6,304 nucleotides of DNA, from NCBI GenBank assembly GCA_017407375.1, contig JAFQWT010000060.1, positions 1-6,304 on the forward strand. Direction: 5' to 3'. The first letter of the stretch is position 1; every line of letters begins with the position of its first letter. The notes beneath the pieces were generated by a model. The model was not told the origin of the DNA, searched no databases, and worked only from the letters and a program-made list of their open reading frames with translations. Source of the DNA: Clostridia bacterium (GTDB lineage Bacteria; Bacillota; Clostridia; Oscillospirales; CAG-272). The position numbers were made by a program, and so were the translations under genes. This document shows, piece by piece, positions 1 to 6,304 of this stretch.

Positions 1-1
1 G

Positions 2-34
2 GGCATTGCCACCTTTGTCCCCGGAAAGATCTGA
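2..34 (+). CDS. Possible 3' end of a rightward gene (partial, 10 codons)
   Basis: In the second frame the first bases read as ten ordinary codons (GIATFVPGKI) ending in TGA at 32-34. The codons have the C-rich third positions seen in the other genes. About 50 nt later comes a hairpin with a T-tract on this strand, as expected downstream of a gene end. The piece is too short to identify a family. A competing reading is a leftward gene starting at an ATG on the minus strand (positions 6-4), with AAAGG a few bases upstream of it. The sequence to the left would settle this. Confidence 0.3.
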   Translation, partial: GIATFVPGKI

Positions 35-83
35 TCCTCGGCATCACCAAGCAAAGGAAGCGCAGGTGCCTTCCTTGCTCCGC

Positions 84-117
84 AAAAAAGAGCGCAACCG
101 CCGTTGCGCTCTTTTTT
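84..117. terminator. Bidirectional rho-independent terminator
   Basis: Positions 84-98 and 103-117 are perfect reverse complements, giving a 15-bp stem around a 4-nt CGCC loop. The inner nine pairs are mostly GC (GAGCGCAAC/GTTGCGCTC). The outer six are A:T, so each strand ends in a run of six T. The hairpin lies six nt beyond the stop codon of the minus-strand gene ending at 124, so it very likely ends that transcript. By symmetry it can also end a rightward transcript entering from the left edge. Confidence 0.9.
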
Positions 118-123
118 CTTTGT

Positions 124-2862
124 TTATTCCTCCTCGGGGCGCTCGTAGGCCACGCCGTCCTCAAAGAACACCCAGCCGAAGCAGCCGGGGGAGTGGAGGT
201 GCTTGCCCAGCGTTATCACGCGGTTCGGCTCGTCCTCCCACATATTGCCGAGGTAGTCCGAAACGCGGAGCTTGAAGGGCGCGCGGCCACGCAGGCCCGC
301 GTTCTTCTTGGAGATGTGGACAATGGCGCGGAGCATACCGCCCTCCTTGCGGAGAGACTGGAGCTTCCACTTGCCAAGCTCGGCCGCCGCTGCCTCGGGC
401 TTGTGGAAGGGCCAATGCTCACTCCACGGGCCGGCCAGGGCGTGCTTGCCGTTCTGACGGAAGTTGATGCGGATGCCGGGCGTTATCGAGAAAAGACGGA
501 ACTCGGGCTGCAGGATGACCGAGGTCGCCTCCTTCACGCGGATCTCAAACCACAGGTGGTTCTCGCTCTCGGAGATGCGGAAGGCGGTGGCACCGTTGCC
601 AACCTCTTCCCAAGCCGCTTCCTCGATGCTTTGGCGCTTGATCGTATAGTTGTGTTTACAATCTTCCTCAACGCCGAGGTAGTATTCGAGGGGCGGCAGG
701 CCTGCCTTGATGCGCTCCTCCACCTCGGGGAACTCGGTTGCCAGGAGGGTGCGGAGCGTTTCAATGCGGTGGCGGAGCTTCTCGGGGAAGAACTTGAAGC
801 CCTCGGCCTCGGAGTGGTAGCCAAGGCGGCTGTCGTTCTCGCAAAGGGCGATCATCTTGGTCGACTCGCCGATCTCGTTCTCAACCAGCGTGCGCATCTT
901 GGCAAGGAGGGCCATGGGGTCGCCACCCTCACCCGTGCCAAGCTGGTCGCGGAGCTTGTAGAACTGGAAGATGTTATAGGTGCTCTTGCACAGCACCAGG
1001 AAGGCCGCCGATACCGAGAGCAGGTCGTTAAGGCCGTCCCCCGCGTAAGCGGCAACGGTGGCAAGCTCGGCCATGGCGCGCGTGTAGTAGTTCTTCATCG
1101 AGGTGAGGAGCTGGATCACCTCGTCGTGCGTGTGGCCGACAAGGATCGAGTCGCAAACACGGTCGCCGTCGGGCTTGTCAAGCAGGAGCCAGGTGCGCGC
1201 GGGCGAGAGGTTCTTCGGCTTGAGCGACAGCTCCCACACCACGCCGTCATGCGCCGGCGAGTAGTAGCTGAACATGATGTTGAGGGGGTAGAGGCGGTAG
1301 CCCTTCTCAAAGAGGCGCCACGCCCGTACGATCGGCTCGGCAATGCCGCGGCCGTAGGTGATCGAGGCCAGGCGGCGCAGGTAGGCATCCTCGTCAAGAA
1401 AATCGTTTTCAAAGGCGAGGTCGCCCGCCGCCTTGCTCATAAAGCAGGGGTAGTTGCCGAAGTACCAGCACTCCATCAGCCCCTCGACCCCCGTGCGGTG
1501 GGCGGCGCTCATCTTGCCGTACACGTTCCCGGGGGAGGGTACGTAGGGCAGGGTAGCGATCTCGTGCGAGCAGCAGATCTGCATCTTGGCCCACAGGTGC
1601 TTATGGTATTTCTTGGCGGCCTTAGCCGTCTTTTCAAACAGCTCGGAGGGGCCGACGTAGGAGAGCCAGTAGTCCATTGCCTGGCGCTCACGCCCCAGCT
1701 GGCTCTGGTAGCCGCGGTCGTCAAAGTTCTGCATCAGCATCACGTCGTCGGGCGCACCCTTGACGTAGGTCGTGATGTCCTCATCCTTCCATACGCGGTG
1801 GCCGTAGGTCCAGCTGACAAAGTCGGCCTCGGGCTTCACCTCGCGGATGCCGGCGCGGATGTTCTCAATGTTCTGGTCAAGGATCTCGCCGCGCGTTTTT
1901 CCGGCACAGCGCGGGCAGGAGGTCGAGGCGAGCGAGGCGCAGGAGGTGGTGCGCTCTCCCGCTGTGATGTCGATAAAGCCGCCAAGGTCGGGGCACATCG
2001 TAAAGAGGCGGCGCCCCGCCTCACGGCAGTATTCCTGCACCATGGGTGAGTGGGGGCACATCGTGGCAACGCTGTAGCCGCGCTCACCGATCATTTCGGG
2101 ATAGCGGTCAATGAGCTCACCCGTGAGGGCGGCGGGCTCGATGGCGAAGAAATAGACCTTGATGCCGTAGCGGCGGCACTTGGCGATCACGCGGTTGAGC
2201 TTTTCGATGCGCGCCTCGTACCCCACGCCGAACTCCTTGATGATGTCGGAGGGCACGCACTGCTGAAAGCTCGAATAGATCCAAAGCCCGTTCGTGCCGT
2301 CGTGTGCCAGGCGGTTGAGGTACTCGTAGGGATAGTAGTCGACGTTGTCGGACAGCTCGTCTCCGTTCTTCGGCGGGCGGTTGGTCGGGCTGAAGAAGCC
2401 GCGCGTGATGCGCTGGCGGAGCCAGGGGCGGCGCTCGATCTTACCGAGGGGGAGCAGGGGCCCCTCACGGGCGATCATCTCATCCTCAAGATAAATGAGC
2501 GCGCGGCGGATACCCTCGGTATCGTCCGCCGTAACGGTACAGCCCGCCTCGGTCACCTCAATGGTGTAGGCCTCAAAGCAGGGCGTCGGCCCCTTGGTGA
2601 TGCGGACGGGAAAGCGCCCGCCGCCGATCCGCGTGACCGAGAGGAAAAGACCGAAGTCGGCCGTGGCGGTGTCGAGAAGCCCCTCGGGGTCGGGGAAGCG
2701 GTGGTCAAGGTAGAGCCCGCGGACCGAGACCTCGCCCTCCTCGGGCTCGGTACGGGAGAAGCGGGCGGGGGCCTTCTCGTGTACGGGGGCCTTCAGATAT
2801 TCCACAAAGGAAAGGGGGGGCTGAATGTCAAAAAATTCGTCTTGTACGATCTGTCGTTTCAT
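124..2862 (-). CDS. Putative cytoplasmic glycoside hydrolase (GH20/GH67-like N-domain, TIM-barrel-like core, CBM9-like C-domain)
   Basis: The gene encodes 912 residues and ends in TAA. The ATG at 2862 is chosen because AAGGAG lies 7 nt upstream; an in-frame GTG at 2895 has no such site. No signal peptide or membrane segment is visible, so the protein is probably cytoplasmic. Residues about 95-140 (EAYTIEV...GIRRALIYLEDEM) resemble the small alpha/beta domain preceding the barrel in GH20 hexosaminidases and GH67 glucuronidases. Residues about 148-480 look like a TIM barrel. A candidate acid is E303 (GGFIDITAGE), followed by cysteines C308, C316 and C319 (SCPRC). Other conserved-looking stretches are SWTYGHRVW (350-358) and CWYFGNYPCF (465-474). 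Residues about 490-725 are mainly helical and include RLGYHSEAEGFKFF (679-692). Residues about 735-905 form a beta-rich domain ending in RVITLGKHLHSPGCFGW, like CBM9/DOMON-type sugar-binding domains. The family is assigned from remembered pattern only; substrate and catalysis are unproven. The gene is divergent from the beta-helix lipoprotein, suggesting a shared glycan pathway. Confidence 0.72.
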   Translation of the reverse strand: MKRQIVQDEFFDIQPPLSFVEYLKAPVHEKAPARFSRTEPEEGEVSVRGLYLDHRFPDPEGLLDTATADFGLFLSVTRIGGGRFPVRITKGPTPCFEAYTIEVTEAGCTVTADDTEGIRRALIYLEDEMIAREGPLLPLGKIERRPWLRQRITRGFFSPTNRPPKNGDELSDNVDYYPYEYLNRLAHDGTNGLWIYSSFQQCVPSDIIKEFGVGYEARIEKLNRVIAKCRRYGIKVYFFAIEPAALTGELIDRYPEMIGERGYSVATMCPHSPMVQEYCREAGRRLFTMCPDLGGFIDITAGERTTSCASLASTSCPRCAGKTRGEILDQNIENIRAGIREVKPEADFVSWTYGHRVWKDEDITTYVKGAPDDVMLMQNFDDRGYQSQLGRERQAMDYWLSYVGPSELFEKTAKAAKKYHKHLWAKMQICCSHEIATLPYVPSPGNVYGKMSAAHRTGVEGLMECWYFGNYPCFMSKAAGDLAFENDFLDEDAYLRRLASITYGRGIAEPIVRAWRLFEKGYRLYPLNIMFSYYSPAHDGVVWELSLKPKNLSPARTWLLLDKPDGDRVCDSILVGHTHDEVIQLLTSMKNYYTRAMAELATVAAYAGDGLNDLLSVSAAFLVLCKSTYNIFQFYKLRDQLGTGEGGDPMALLAKMRTLVENEIGESTKMIALCENDSRLGYHSEAEGFKFFPEKLRHRIETLRTLLATEFPEVEERIKAGLPPLEYYLGVEEDCKHNYTIKRQSIEEAAWEEVGNGATAFRISESENHLWFEIRVKEATSVILQPEFRLFSITPGIRINFRQNGKHALAGPWSEHWPFHKPEAAAAELGKWKLQSLRKEGGMLRAIVHISKKNAGLRGRAPFKLRVSDYLGNMWEDEPNRVITLGKHLHSPGCFGWVFFEDGVAYERPEEE

Positions 2863-2869
2863 AGTGCAG

Positions 2870-2875
2870 CTCCTT
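2870..2875 (-). promoter_or_regulatory. Ribosome binding site of the minus-strand gene
   Basis: On the minus strand AAGGAG lies 7 nt before the ATG at 2862. This decides the start in favour of MKRQIV rather than the upstream in-frame GTG at 2895, which would add eleven residues and would place this ribosome binding site inside the coding region. Confidence 0.88.
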
Positions 2876-2926
2876 GCTAATAGCGCATTTTTCACAAAAA
2901 ACCGAAAAACGGCTTGTTCTTTTTAT

Positions 2927-2956
2927 ACTATACCACATCCGAAAGCCAAAAAACAA
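2927..2956 (-). promoter_or_regulatory. Probable sigma-A-type promoter of the minus-strand gene
   Basis: On the minus strand TATAGT (2932-2927) is a 5/6 match to the -10 box and is preceded by TG plus one base, an extended -10 element. A weak -35 box, TTGTTT (2956-2951), lies 18 nt upstream. The start would fall near 2920, giving a leader of roughly 58 nt before the ATG at 2862. That leader is AT-rich and shows no riboswitch-like structure. The -35 box lies between the arms of an inverted repeat (2941-2966). Confidence 0.6.
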
Positions 2957-2966
2957 GGGGGCTTTC
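2941..2966. repeat. Inverted repeat, possible operator
   Basis: GAAAGCC (2941-2947) and GGCTTTC (2960-2966) are perfect 7-bp inverted arms separated by 12 nt. The repeat encloses the proposed -35 box of the minus-strand promoter, where a repressor or activator could act. It could also be a chance hairpin; no regulator gene is present to support it. Confidence 0.35.
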
Positions 2967-2998
2967 CTCGGCAAAACGGAGAAAAAACTCTTTGATTT

Positions 2999-3014
2999 TT
3001 GGCAATATCGCCAA
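2999..3014. repeat. Palindromic TTGGC-N6-GCCAA site, possible operator
   Basis: TTGGC (2999-3003) and GCCAA (3010-3014) are perfect inverted arms around AATATC. The spacing of half-sites suits a dimeric helix-turn-helix regulator. It lies 21 nt upstream of the -35 box of the plus-strand promoter, a usual place for an activator. The function is inferred from position and symmetry only. Confidence 0.35.
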
Positions 3015-3035
3015 GCCGACTTTCTCCCTTTTTTA

Positions 3036-3064
3036 TTGACAAGACACGCGATTTTTGATATAAT
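3036..3064 (+). promoter_or_regulatory. Consensus sigma-A promoter of the beta-helix lipoprotein gene
   Basis: TTGACA (3036-3041) and TATAAT (3059-3064) are both perfect matches to the housekeeping consensus and are separated by exactly 17 nt. Transcription would start near 3071, leaving a leader of only about 28 nt before the ATG at 3099. That is too short for a riboswitch. Such a strong core promoter suggests high expression, or tight control by a repressor. Confidence 0.92.
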
Positions 3065-3083
3065 TGGTACGATGATATTTATG

Positions 3084-3089
3084 AAAGGA
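3084..3089 (+). promoter_or_regulatory. Ribosome binding site of the lipoprotein gene
   Basis: AAAGGA lies 9 nt before the ATG at 3099. Two in-frame ATGs upstream (3072 and 3081) are less likely starts: they fall at or just after the expected transcription start and would put extra residues ahead of a well-formed signal peptide. Confidence 0.82.
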
Positions 3090-3098
3090 TTTTTGCCC

Positions 3099-6000
3099 AT
3101 GAAAAAATCACTTCTTCGCCTTCTGGCGCTTTGCCTGATGCTGGCCATGGTCGTGCCGCTTGCGGCCTCCTGCGGTCTCTTCGGGCCGAGCGATCCCGAT
3201 GATACGGATCCCGGGGACACCACGCTGCCCGGCGGTACCACCATCGCGGGTCCCACCGACGGTTATAAGACCGATCTCTCGGGGGTTAGCTTTACCGACG
3301 TTTCCTCGGAGGCGCTGGCGGGCTACACCATCGTGTACTCCGATCTGGCCTCGGCCGACGGCGTGGCGCTTGCCAATGCCGTTGCCGCCGCCATCAAGGA
3401 GGCCACGGGGGTCGAGCTTCCCGTTGTTTCCGACCGTGTGACGTACGGTGAGGCCGTGCCCACGGGTGGCAAGGAGATCCGCGTCGGCATCACCAACCGT
3501 GATACGAACTACGGCTGGCTCCGTTACCACGACTACCGCATCGAGAAGGTCGGTGAGTCGCTGGTCCTTGCTGCCGGCGGTGACGAGGCCCTTGAGGAGG
3601 CCGTGGCGCTCTTTACTGAGGAGCTGCTTGCGGATGCCAAGCTTCGTCTGCCCGGCTCGGCGGTCGAGTACCTCGCCTACTACGCGGCAGAGTCGCTCTA
3701 CCTTGCCGGCGTGGCGATCGAGAATTACGTCATCGTGCGTGACTCGGCCAACGCCATGGTTGCCGTTTACCTGCAGCAGCAGCTCCGCAACCTCACGGGT
3801 ATTACGCTTCCCATTCACCTGGACACCATGGCCGAGAGCAAGCACGAGATCCTCATCGGTAACCTTGTGCGTCCCGGCGTTAGCTATCCCGAGGAGGGCA
3901 CCTACCTCGTGGAGCAGGTCGGCACCAAGGTCGTCCTTGGCGGCACCGGCGCCAACGCCGGCTACGCGGCGACCATGGACTTTGTGAAGAACACCGTGAA
4001 GTACGATGCGGATAAGGTCGGCGCCCAGCTGGCGATTTCGGTCAAGAAGACCACCGCCGCGCACCTTACCACGGGTCTTTATCAGCTGAACCTCGACAAC
4101 GAGTTCTCCAGCATGCTTGAGGCGCAGGGCACCATCTACAATGCCAAGTCGGTGTACGACCGCTTTATGGCCGCCAAGGGTGAGCTCCCCGATGAGGTCA
4201 CGGTCCTTTCGCCCTTTGAGGTGGAGGATTATCCCCTCTCGCTGCTCAACCAGGTCTTCGTCTCGCCCAACGGTGATGACCGCAACCCCGGCACCCAGGA
4301 GGCCCCCAAGGCCACCATTGAGGCGGCGCTTGAGAACGTTACCCTCACAAAGGGCGGCGTTGTCTGGCTGATGGGCGGTACCTACGAGCTGGATCAGGAG
4401 GTCTACGTCGGCACCACCTGCTCGGGCACCCCGACCTCGCCTCTCTTTATCAAGGCCTGGCAGGACGAGGTCCCTGTCCTGACCACCAATAAGAAGTTAG
4501 ACACCAGCGCCGAGAAGTGGGAGTACCTGGATGAGAACGCCAACTCCGACGTCTGGGACCGCATCCCCGAGGAAGCGCGTGATGAGATCATGTACACGAC
4601 CCTCGAGATCCAGGGCTGGGATGACGGCGACATCGCCGAGATCACCAAGGAGAAGGGCCCGCCCCGTCTCTACGTCGGTGACACCCAGTACCAGCTGGCA
4701 CGCTACCCCAACAGTGATGCGCCGCTCGACCTCCTTTACTTCGGTGAGGTCTACGATACCGGCTCCTGCTTCAACGTCACGGGCTCCGACCTGTATCCCG
4801 AGTGGGTCAAGCGCTCGGTCGAGCTTCCCGACGGTGCCGCCACCCAGATCGGCTGGGAGATCGGTGTTCTGAACTCCGGCATGAGCCGCGGCCCGAAGAG
4901 CCAGGAGGAGCGCCTGAAGGCCGATGAGATGGCCGAGGAGATCCTCTCCTGGGTCAACACGGGTGACATCTGGTACTTCGGCTCCACCTTTGAGGGCTGG
5001 GAGTTCGGCCACTACCGTCTGGCTCTTACGCATACCGAGGCGGGCGTTACCAACACCTGGGGCCATAAGGCCGACCTTGACGAGGACGGTGTCCTTGACG
5101 ACTGCTGGTACCTCGGCTACCCCCGCGCCTTCCAGGGCGACCAGAAGGGTACCTTCGGTAACGGCACGATGACGAACTTTATCTTCCACCCCGATTACAC
5201 CAAGGGCGGTACCTACTACTCCCTGAAGTCCTCCATGCCGAACTCTTACGGTGCCAAGTGGTCGACCAACTCTCCCGCGGGCCGTAACACCTATTACCTC
5301 TACAACGCCATCGAGGCGCTGGACGCCCCCGGCGAGTGGTTCCTTGACAGAAGCACCGGTACCCTTTACATCTATCCCGACAGAGACAGCGATCTGGAGG
5401 CGGACGGCGCGTCCTTCTCGAACCCCGAGGAGTTCGCGGCCCTCCATCTGGATATGTGCTCCAACATCATTCTTGACGGCATCCATATTGACGGTGCCAA
5501 CAGCTACGGCATCTGGCTTGGCGGTGGCAGAGACGTCGTTGTGGAGAGAGTCACTGTTTCCAATACCAAGAAGTCGTGCATCTACGGCTCGGGCCTGAGA
5601 ATGGCGGTCATTTATTCCGACTTCTCGCGCTCCGGCAGCACCATGGTCACGCTCGGCCGTTCCTCGGCCATCTGGTCGATGGTTCCCGACCGCAACGTGA
5701 TCCAGAACAACTTCTTCCACGATGCCCTTCTGACGGTGCAGGGCGGCTCCACGCTTTCGGGCTGTGGCAACGTCACCTCGCACAACTACTACAGCAATAC
5801 CGTTGTCACGGGCGGCGGCTACGAGAATATTGTGGAATACAACCGCTTTGAGGGCGGTAGCGCGGACGTTGTGGACGGCGGTATGATCTACGTTGGCGGC
5901 TCAAGCGCCAAGTACAACCACTACCGCTACAACATGTTCCACATGTTCAACGCGACCCACAACGCGATCTACAACGATACGATGAACTCGGATAACTACG

Positions 6001-6233
6001 CGTACTACAACATCGTGTCGACCATCGGCTCGCGCTCCAACTCCAACAAGGCCTGGTACTCCTCCACGGGTATGGGCAACGTCTGCTACGGTAACCTCTT
6101 CATTCTCCGTAACCCCTACCAGGTCGCAGCGGCCGGGTCCGTGGCGGGTGACGAGGGTGACGTGGTGGCCGCCAGCTCGGGCGACCAGTACAACCAGTCC
6201 GCCCTCTTCTACTACGACTTCGGCGGTGACTAG
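3099..6233 (+). CDS. Lipoprotein with tandem GH20/GH67-N-like modules and a right-handed parallel beta-helix; possibly cut short by a TAG
   Basis: The reading frame gives 1044 residues up to a TAG. Residues 1-25 form a lipoprotein signal: KK, a hydrophobic core, then LAASC with C25 as the lipidated cysteine (Ala rather than Leu at -3). Residues about 30-60 are an Asp/Pro/Gly/Thr linker. Residues about 73-180 and 205-300 are two diverged copies of an alpha/beta module (YTIVYSD...ATGVELPV...EIRVG; YVIVRDS...LTGITLPI...EILIG) like the domain before GH20/GH67 barrels, but no barrel follows. VFVSPNGDDRNPGTQEAPKA (386-405) opens a pectate-lyase-like beta-helix. LYVGDTQYQLARYPN and LYNAIEALDAPGEWFLDRST are typical of secreted beta-helix glycan enzymes such as GH141-like proteins. 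Residues 659-668 hold a DxDxDG calcium-type loop. Helix coils run about 788-1001, with candidate acids D926 (DGGMIY) and D960 (IYNDT). It probably acts at the cell surface on polysaccharide; substrate and exact family are unknown. The frame continues past the TAG, so the gene may be interrupted. Confidence 0.85.
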   Translation: MKKSLLRLLALCLMLAMVVPLAASCGLFGPSDPDDTDPGDTTLPGGTTIAGPTDGYKTDLSGVSFTDVSSEALAGYTIVYSDLASADGVALANAVAAAIKEATGVELPVVSDRVTYGEAVPTGGKEIRVGITNRDTNYGWLRYHDYRIEKVGESLVLAAGGDEALEEAVALFTEELLADAKLRLPGSAVEYLAYYAAESLYLAGVAIENYVIVRDSANAMVAVYLQQQLRNLTGITLPIHLDTMAESKHEILIGNLVRPGVSYPEEGTYLVEQVGTKVVLGGTGANAGYAATMDFVKNTVKYDADKVGAQLAISVKKTTAAHLTTGLYQLNLDNEFSSMLEAQGTIYNAKSVYDRFMAAKGELPDEVTVLSPFEVEDYPLSLLNQVFVSPNGDDRNPGTQEAPKATIEAALENVTLTKGGVVWLMGGTYELDQEVYVGTTCSGTPTSPLFIKAWQDEVPVLTTNKKLDTSAEKWEYLDENANSDVWDRIPEEARDEIMYTTLEIQGWDDGDIAEITKEKGPPRLYVGDTQYQLARYPNSDAPLDLLYFGEVYDTGSCFNVTGSDLYPEWVKRSVELPDGAATQIGWEIGVLNSGMSRGPKSQEERLKADEMAEEILSWVNTGDIWYFGSTFEGWEFGHYRLALTHTEAGVTNTWGHKADLDEDGVLDDCWYLGYPRAFQGDQKGTFGNGTMTNFIFHPDYTKGGTYYSLKSSMPNSYGAKWSTNSPAGRNTYYLYNAIEALDAPGEWFLDRSTGTLYIYPDRDSDLEADGASFSNPEEFAALHLDMCSNIILDGIHIDGANSYGIWLGGGRDVVVERVTVSNTKKSCIYGSGLRMAVIYSDFSRSGSTMVTLGRSSAIWSMVPDRNVIQNNFFHDALLTVQGGSTLSGCGNVTSHNYYSNTVVTGGGYENIVEYNRFEGGSADVVDGGMIYVGGSSAKYNHYRYNMFHMFNATHNAIYNDTMNSDNYAYYNIVSTIGSRSNSNKAWYSSTGMGNVCYGNLFILRNPYQVAAAGSVAGDEGDVVAASSGDQYNQSALFYYDFGGD

Positions 6234-6304
6234 GGCTCGGGCACCAAGGGTAAATACACCTTCATTGCGCATGACGAGTTTGCCTTTGACGATATCGAGG
6301 GTAA
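6234..6304 (+). pseudogene. In-frame continuation of the lipoprotein gene after the TAG
   Basis: After the TAG at 6231-6233 the same frame stays open to the window end and reads GSGTKGKYTFIAHDEFAFDD and onward. Its codons (GGC, ACC, AAG, TTC, GAC, GAG, ATC) match the upstream gene. No ribosome binding site, start codon or terminator hairpin lies between, so this is unlikely to be a separate gene. It looks like the rest of the same protein, separated by a nonsense change, a base-call error or a read-through codon. Only 71 nt are visible. Confidence 0.6.

Noticed and set aside
51..78. Imperfect hairpin (GCAAAGGAAG / CTTCCTTGC) left of the terminator
   Set aside because: One bulge, short stem and no T-run directly after it. 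It is much weaker than the adjacent perfect terminator and may be chance.
193..2880. Two long plus-strand open frames (193-2049 and 2050-2880) antisense to the minus-strand gene
   Set aside because: They mirror the GC-rich codons of the minus-strand gene, show repetitive Val/Ala/Leu/Gly/Arg-rich sequence with no recognisable domain, and lack a ribosome binding site. The minus strand has domains, ribosome binding site, promoter and terminator in the right order.
2890..2918. Small CCG-AAAAA-CGG hairpin in the leader of the minus-strand gene, considered as an attenuator
   Set aside because: The stem is only three GC pairs with little extension. There is no competing structure or leader peptide.
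2874..3098. In-frame upstream extension of the lipoprotein gene to 2874
   Set aside because: The region holds the consensus promoter and would place 75 AT-rich-coded residues ahead of a proper lipoprotein signal peptide. It is open by chance.
2828..3256. Minus-strand frame across the intergenic region (142 residues)
   Set aside because: It spans both promoters and overlaps the starts of both real genes; no supporting ribosome binding site or domain.
3108..5783. Long minus-strand open frames (3108-4064 and 4497-5783) antisense to the lipoprotein gene
   Set aside because: Shadow frames of a GC-rich gene: Val/Gly/Arg/His-rich translations without domain patterns, opposite a clearly coding strand with signal peptide and beta-helix repeats.
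6231..6233. Genome-wide stop codon reassignment
   Set aside because: One in-frame TAG near a contig edge is not enough. The other complete gene uses TAA normally, so mutation or sequence error is simpler.

Overview
The window holds two large, divergently transcribed genes flanking a 236-nt AT-rich control region, plus a shared-looking terminator at the left edge. Coding DNA is GC-rich. The intergenic DNA is AT-rich and carries a perfect TTGACA-N17-TATAAT promoter. With strong AAGGAG/AAAGGA ribosome binding sites and a Lys-rich lipoprotein signal (MKKSLLRLLALCLML...SC), this suggests a Bacillota, most likely a gut-type Clostridia. That assignment is inferred from style only; no marker gene is present.

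Layout: positions 1-83 may hold the last codons of a rightward gene (stop at 34). Positions 84-117 form a perfect 15-bp hairpin with A and T tracts on either side, usable as a terminator from both directions. Positions 124-2862 (minus) encode a 912-residue protein without a signal peptide. It looks like a cytoplasmic glycoside-hydrolase-like protein: GH20/GH67-type N-terminal domain, TIM-barrel-like core with a Glu and Cys cluster, helical region, and a CBM9-like C-terminal beta domain. Positions 2863-3098 are regulatory, with two promoters and two inverted repeats. Positions 3099-6233 (plus) encode a 1044-residue lipoprotein: two tandem copies of a GH20/GH67-N-like alpha/beta module, then a right-handed parallel beta-helix of the kind found in polysaccharide-active enzymes.

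The plus gene stops at a TAG at 6231-6233, but the same frame continues to the window end with the same codon style and no new start or ribosome binding site. The lipoprotein may therefore be interrupted by a nonsense mutation, a sequencing error or a recoded amber codon.

Working model (inference): the surface lipoprotein binds or cuts a complex glycan outside the cell, and the cytoplasmic protein processes imported oligosaccharides. The window shows no transporter or regulator gene. I found no RNA gene, CRISPR array, insertion sequence or defence system.
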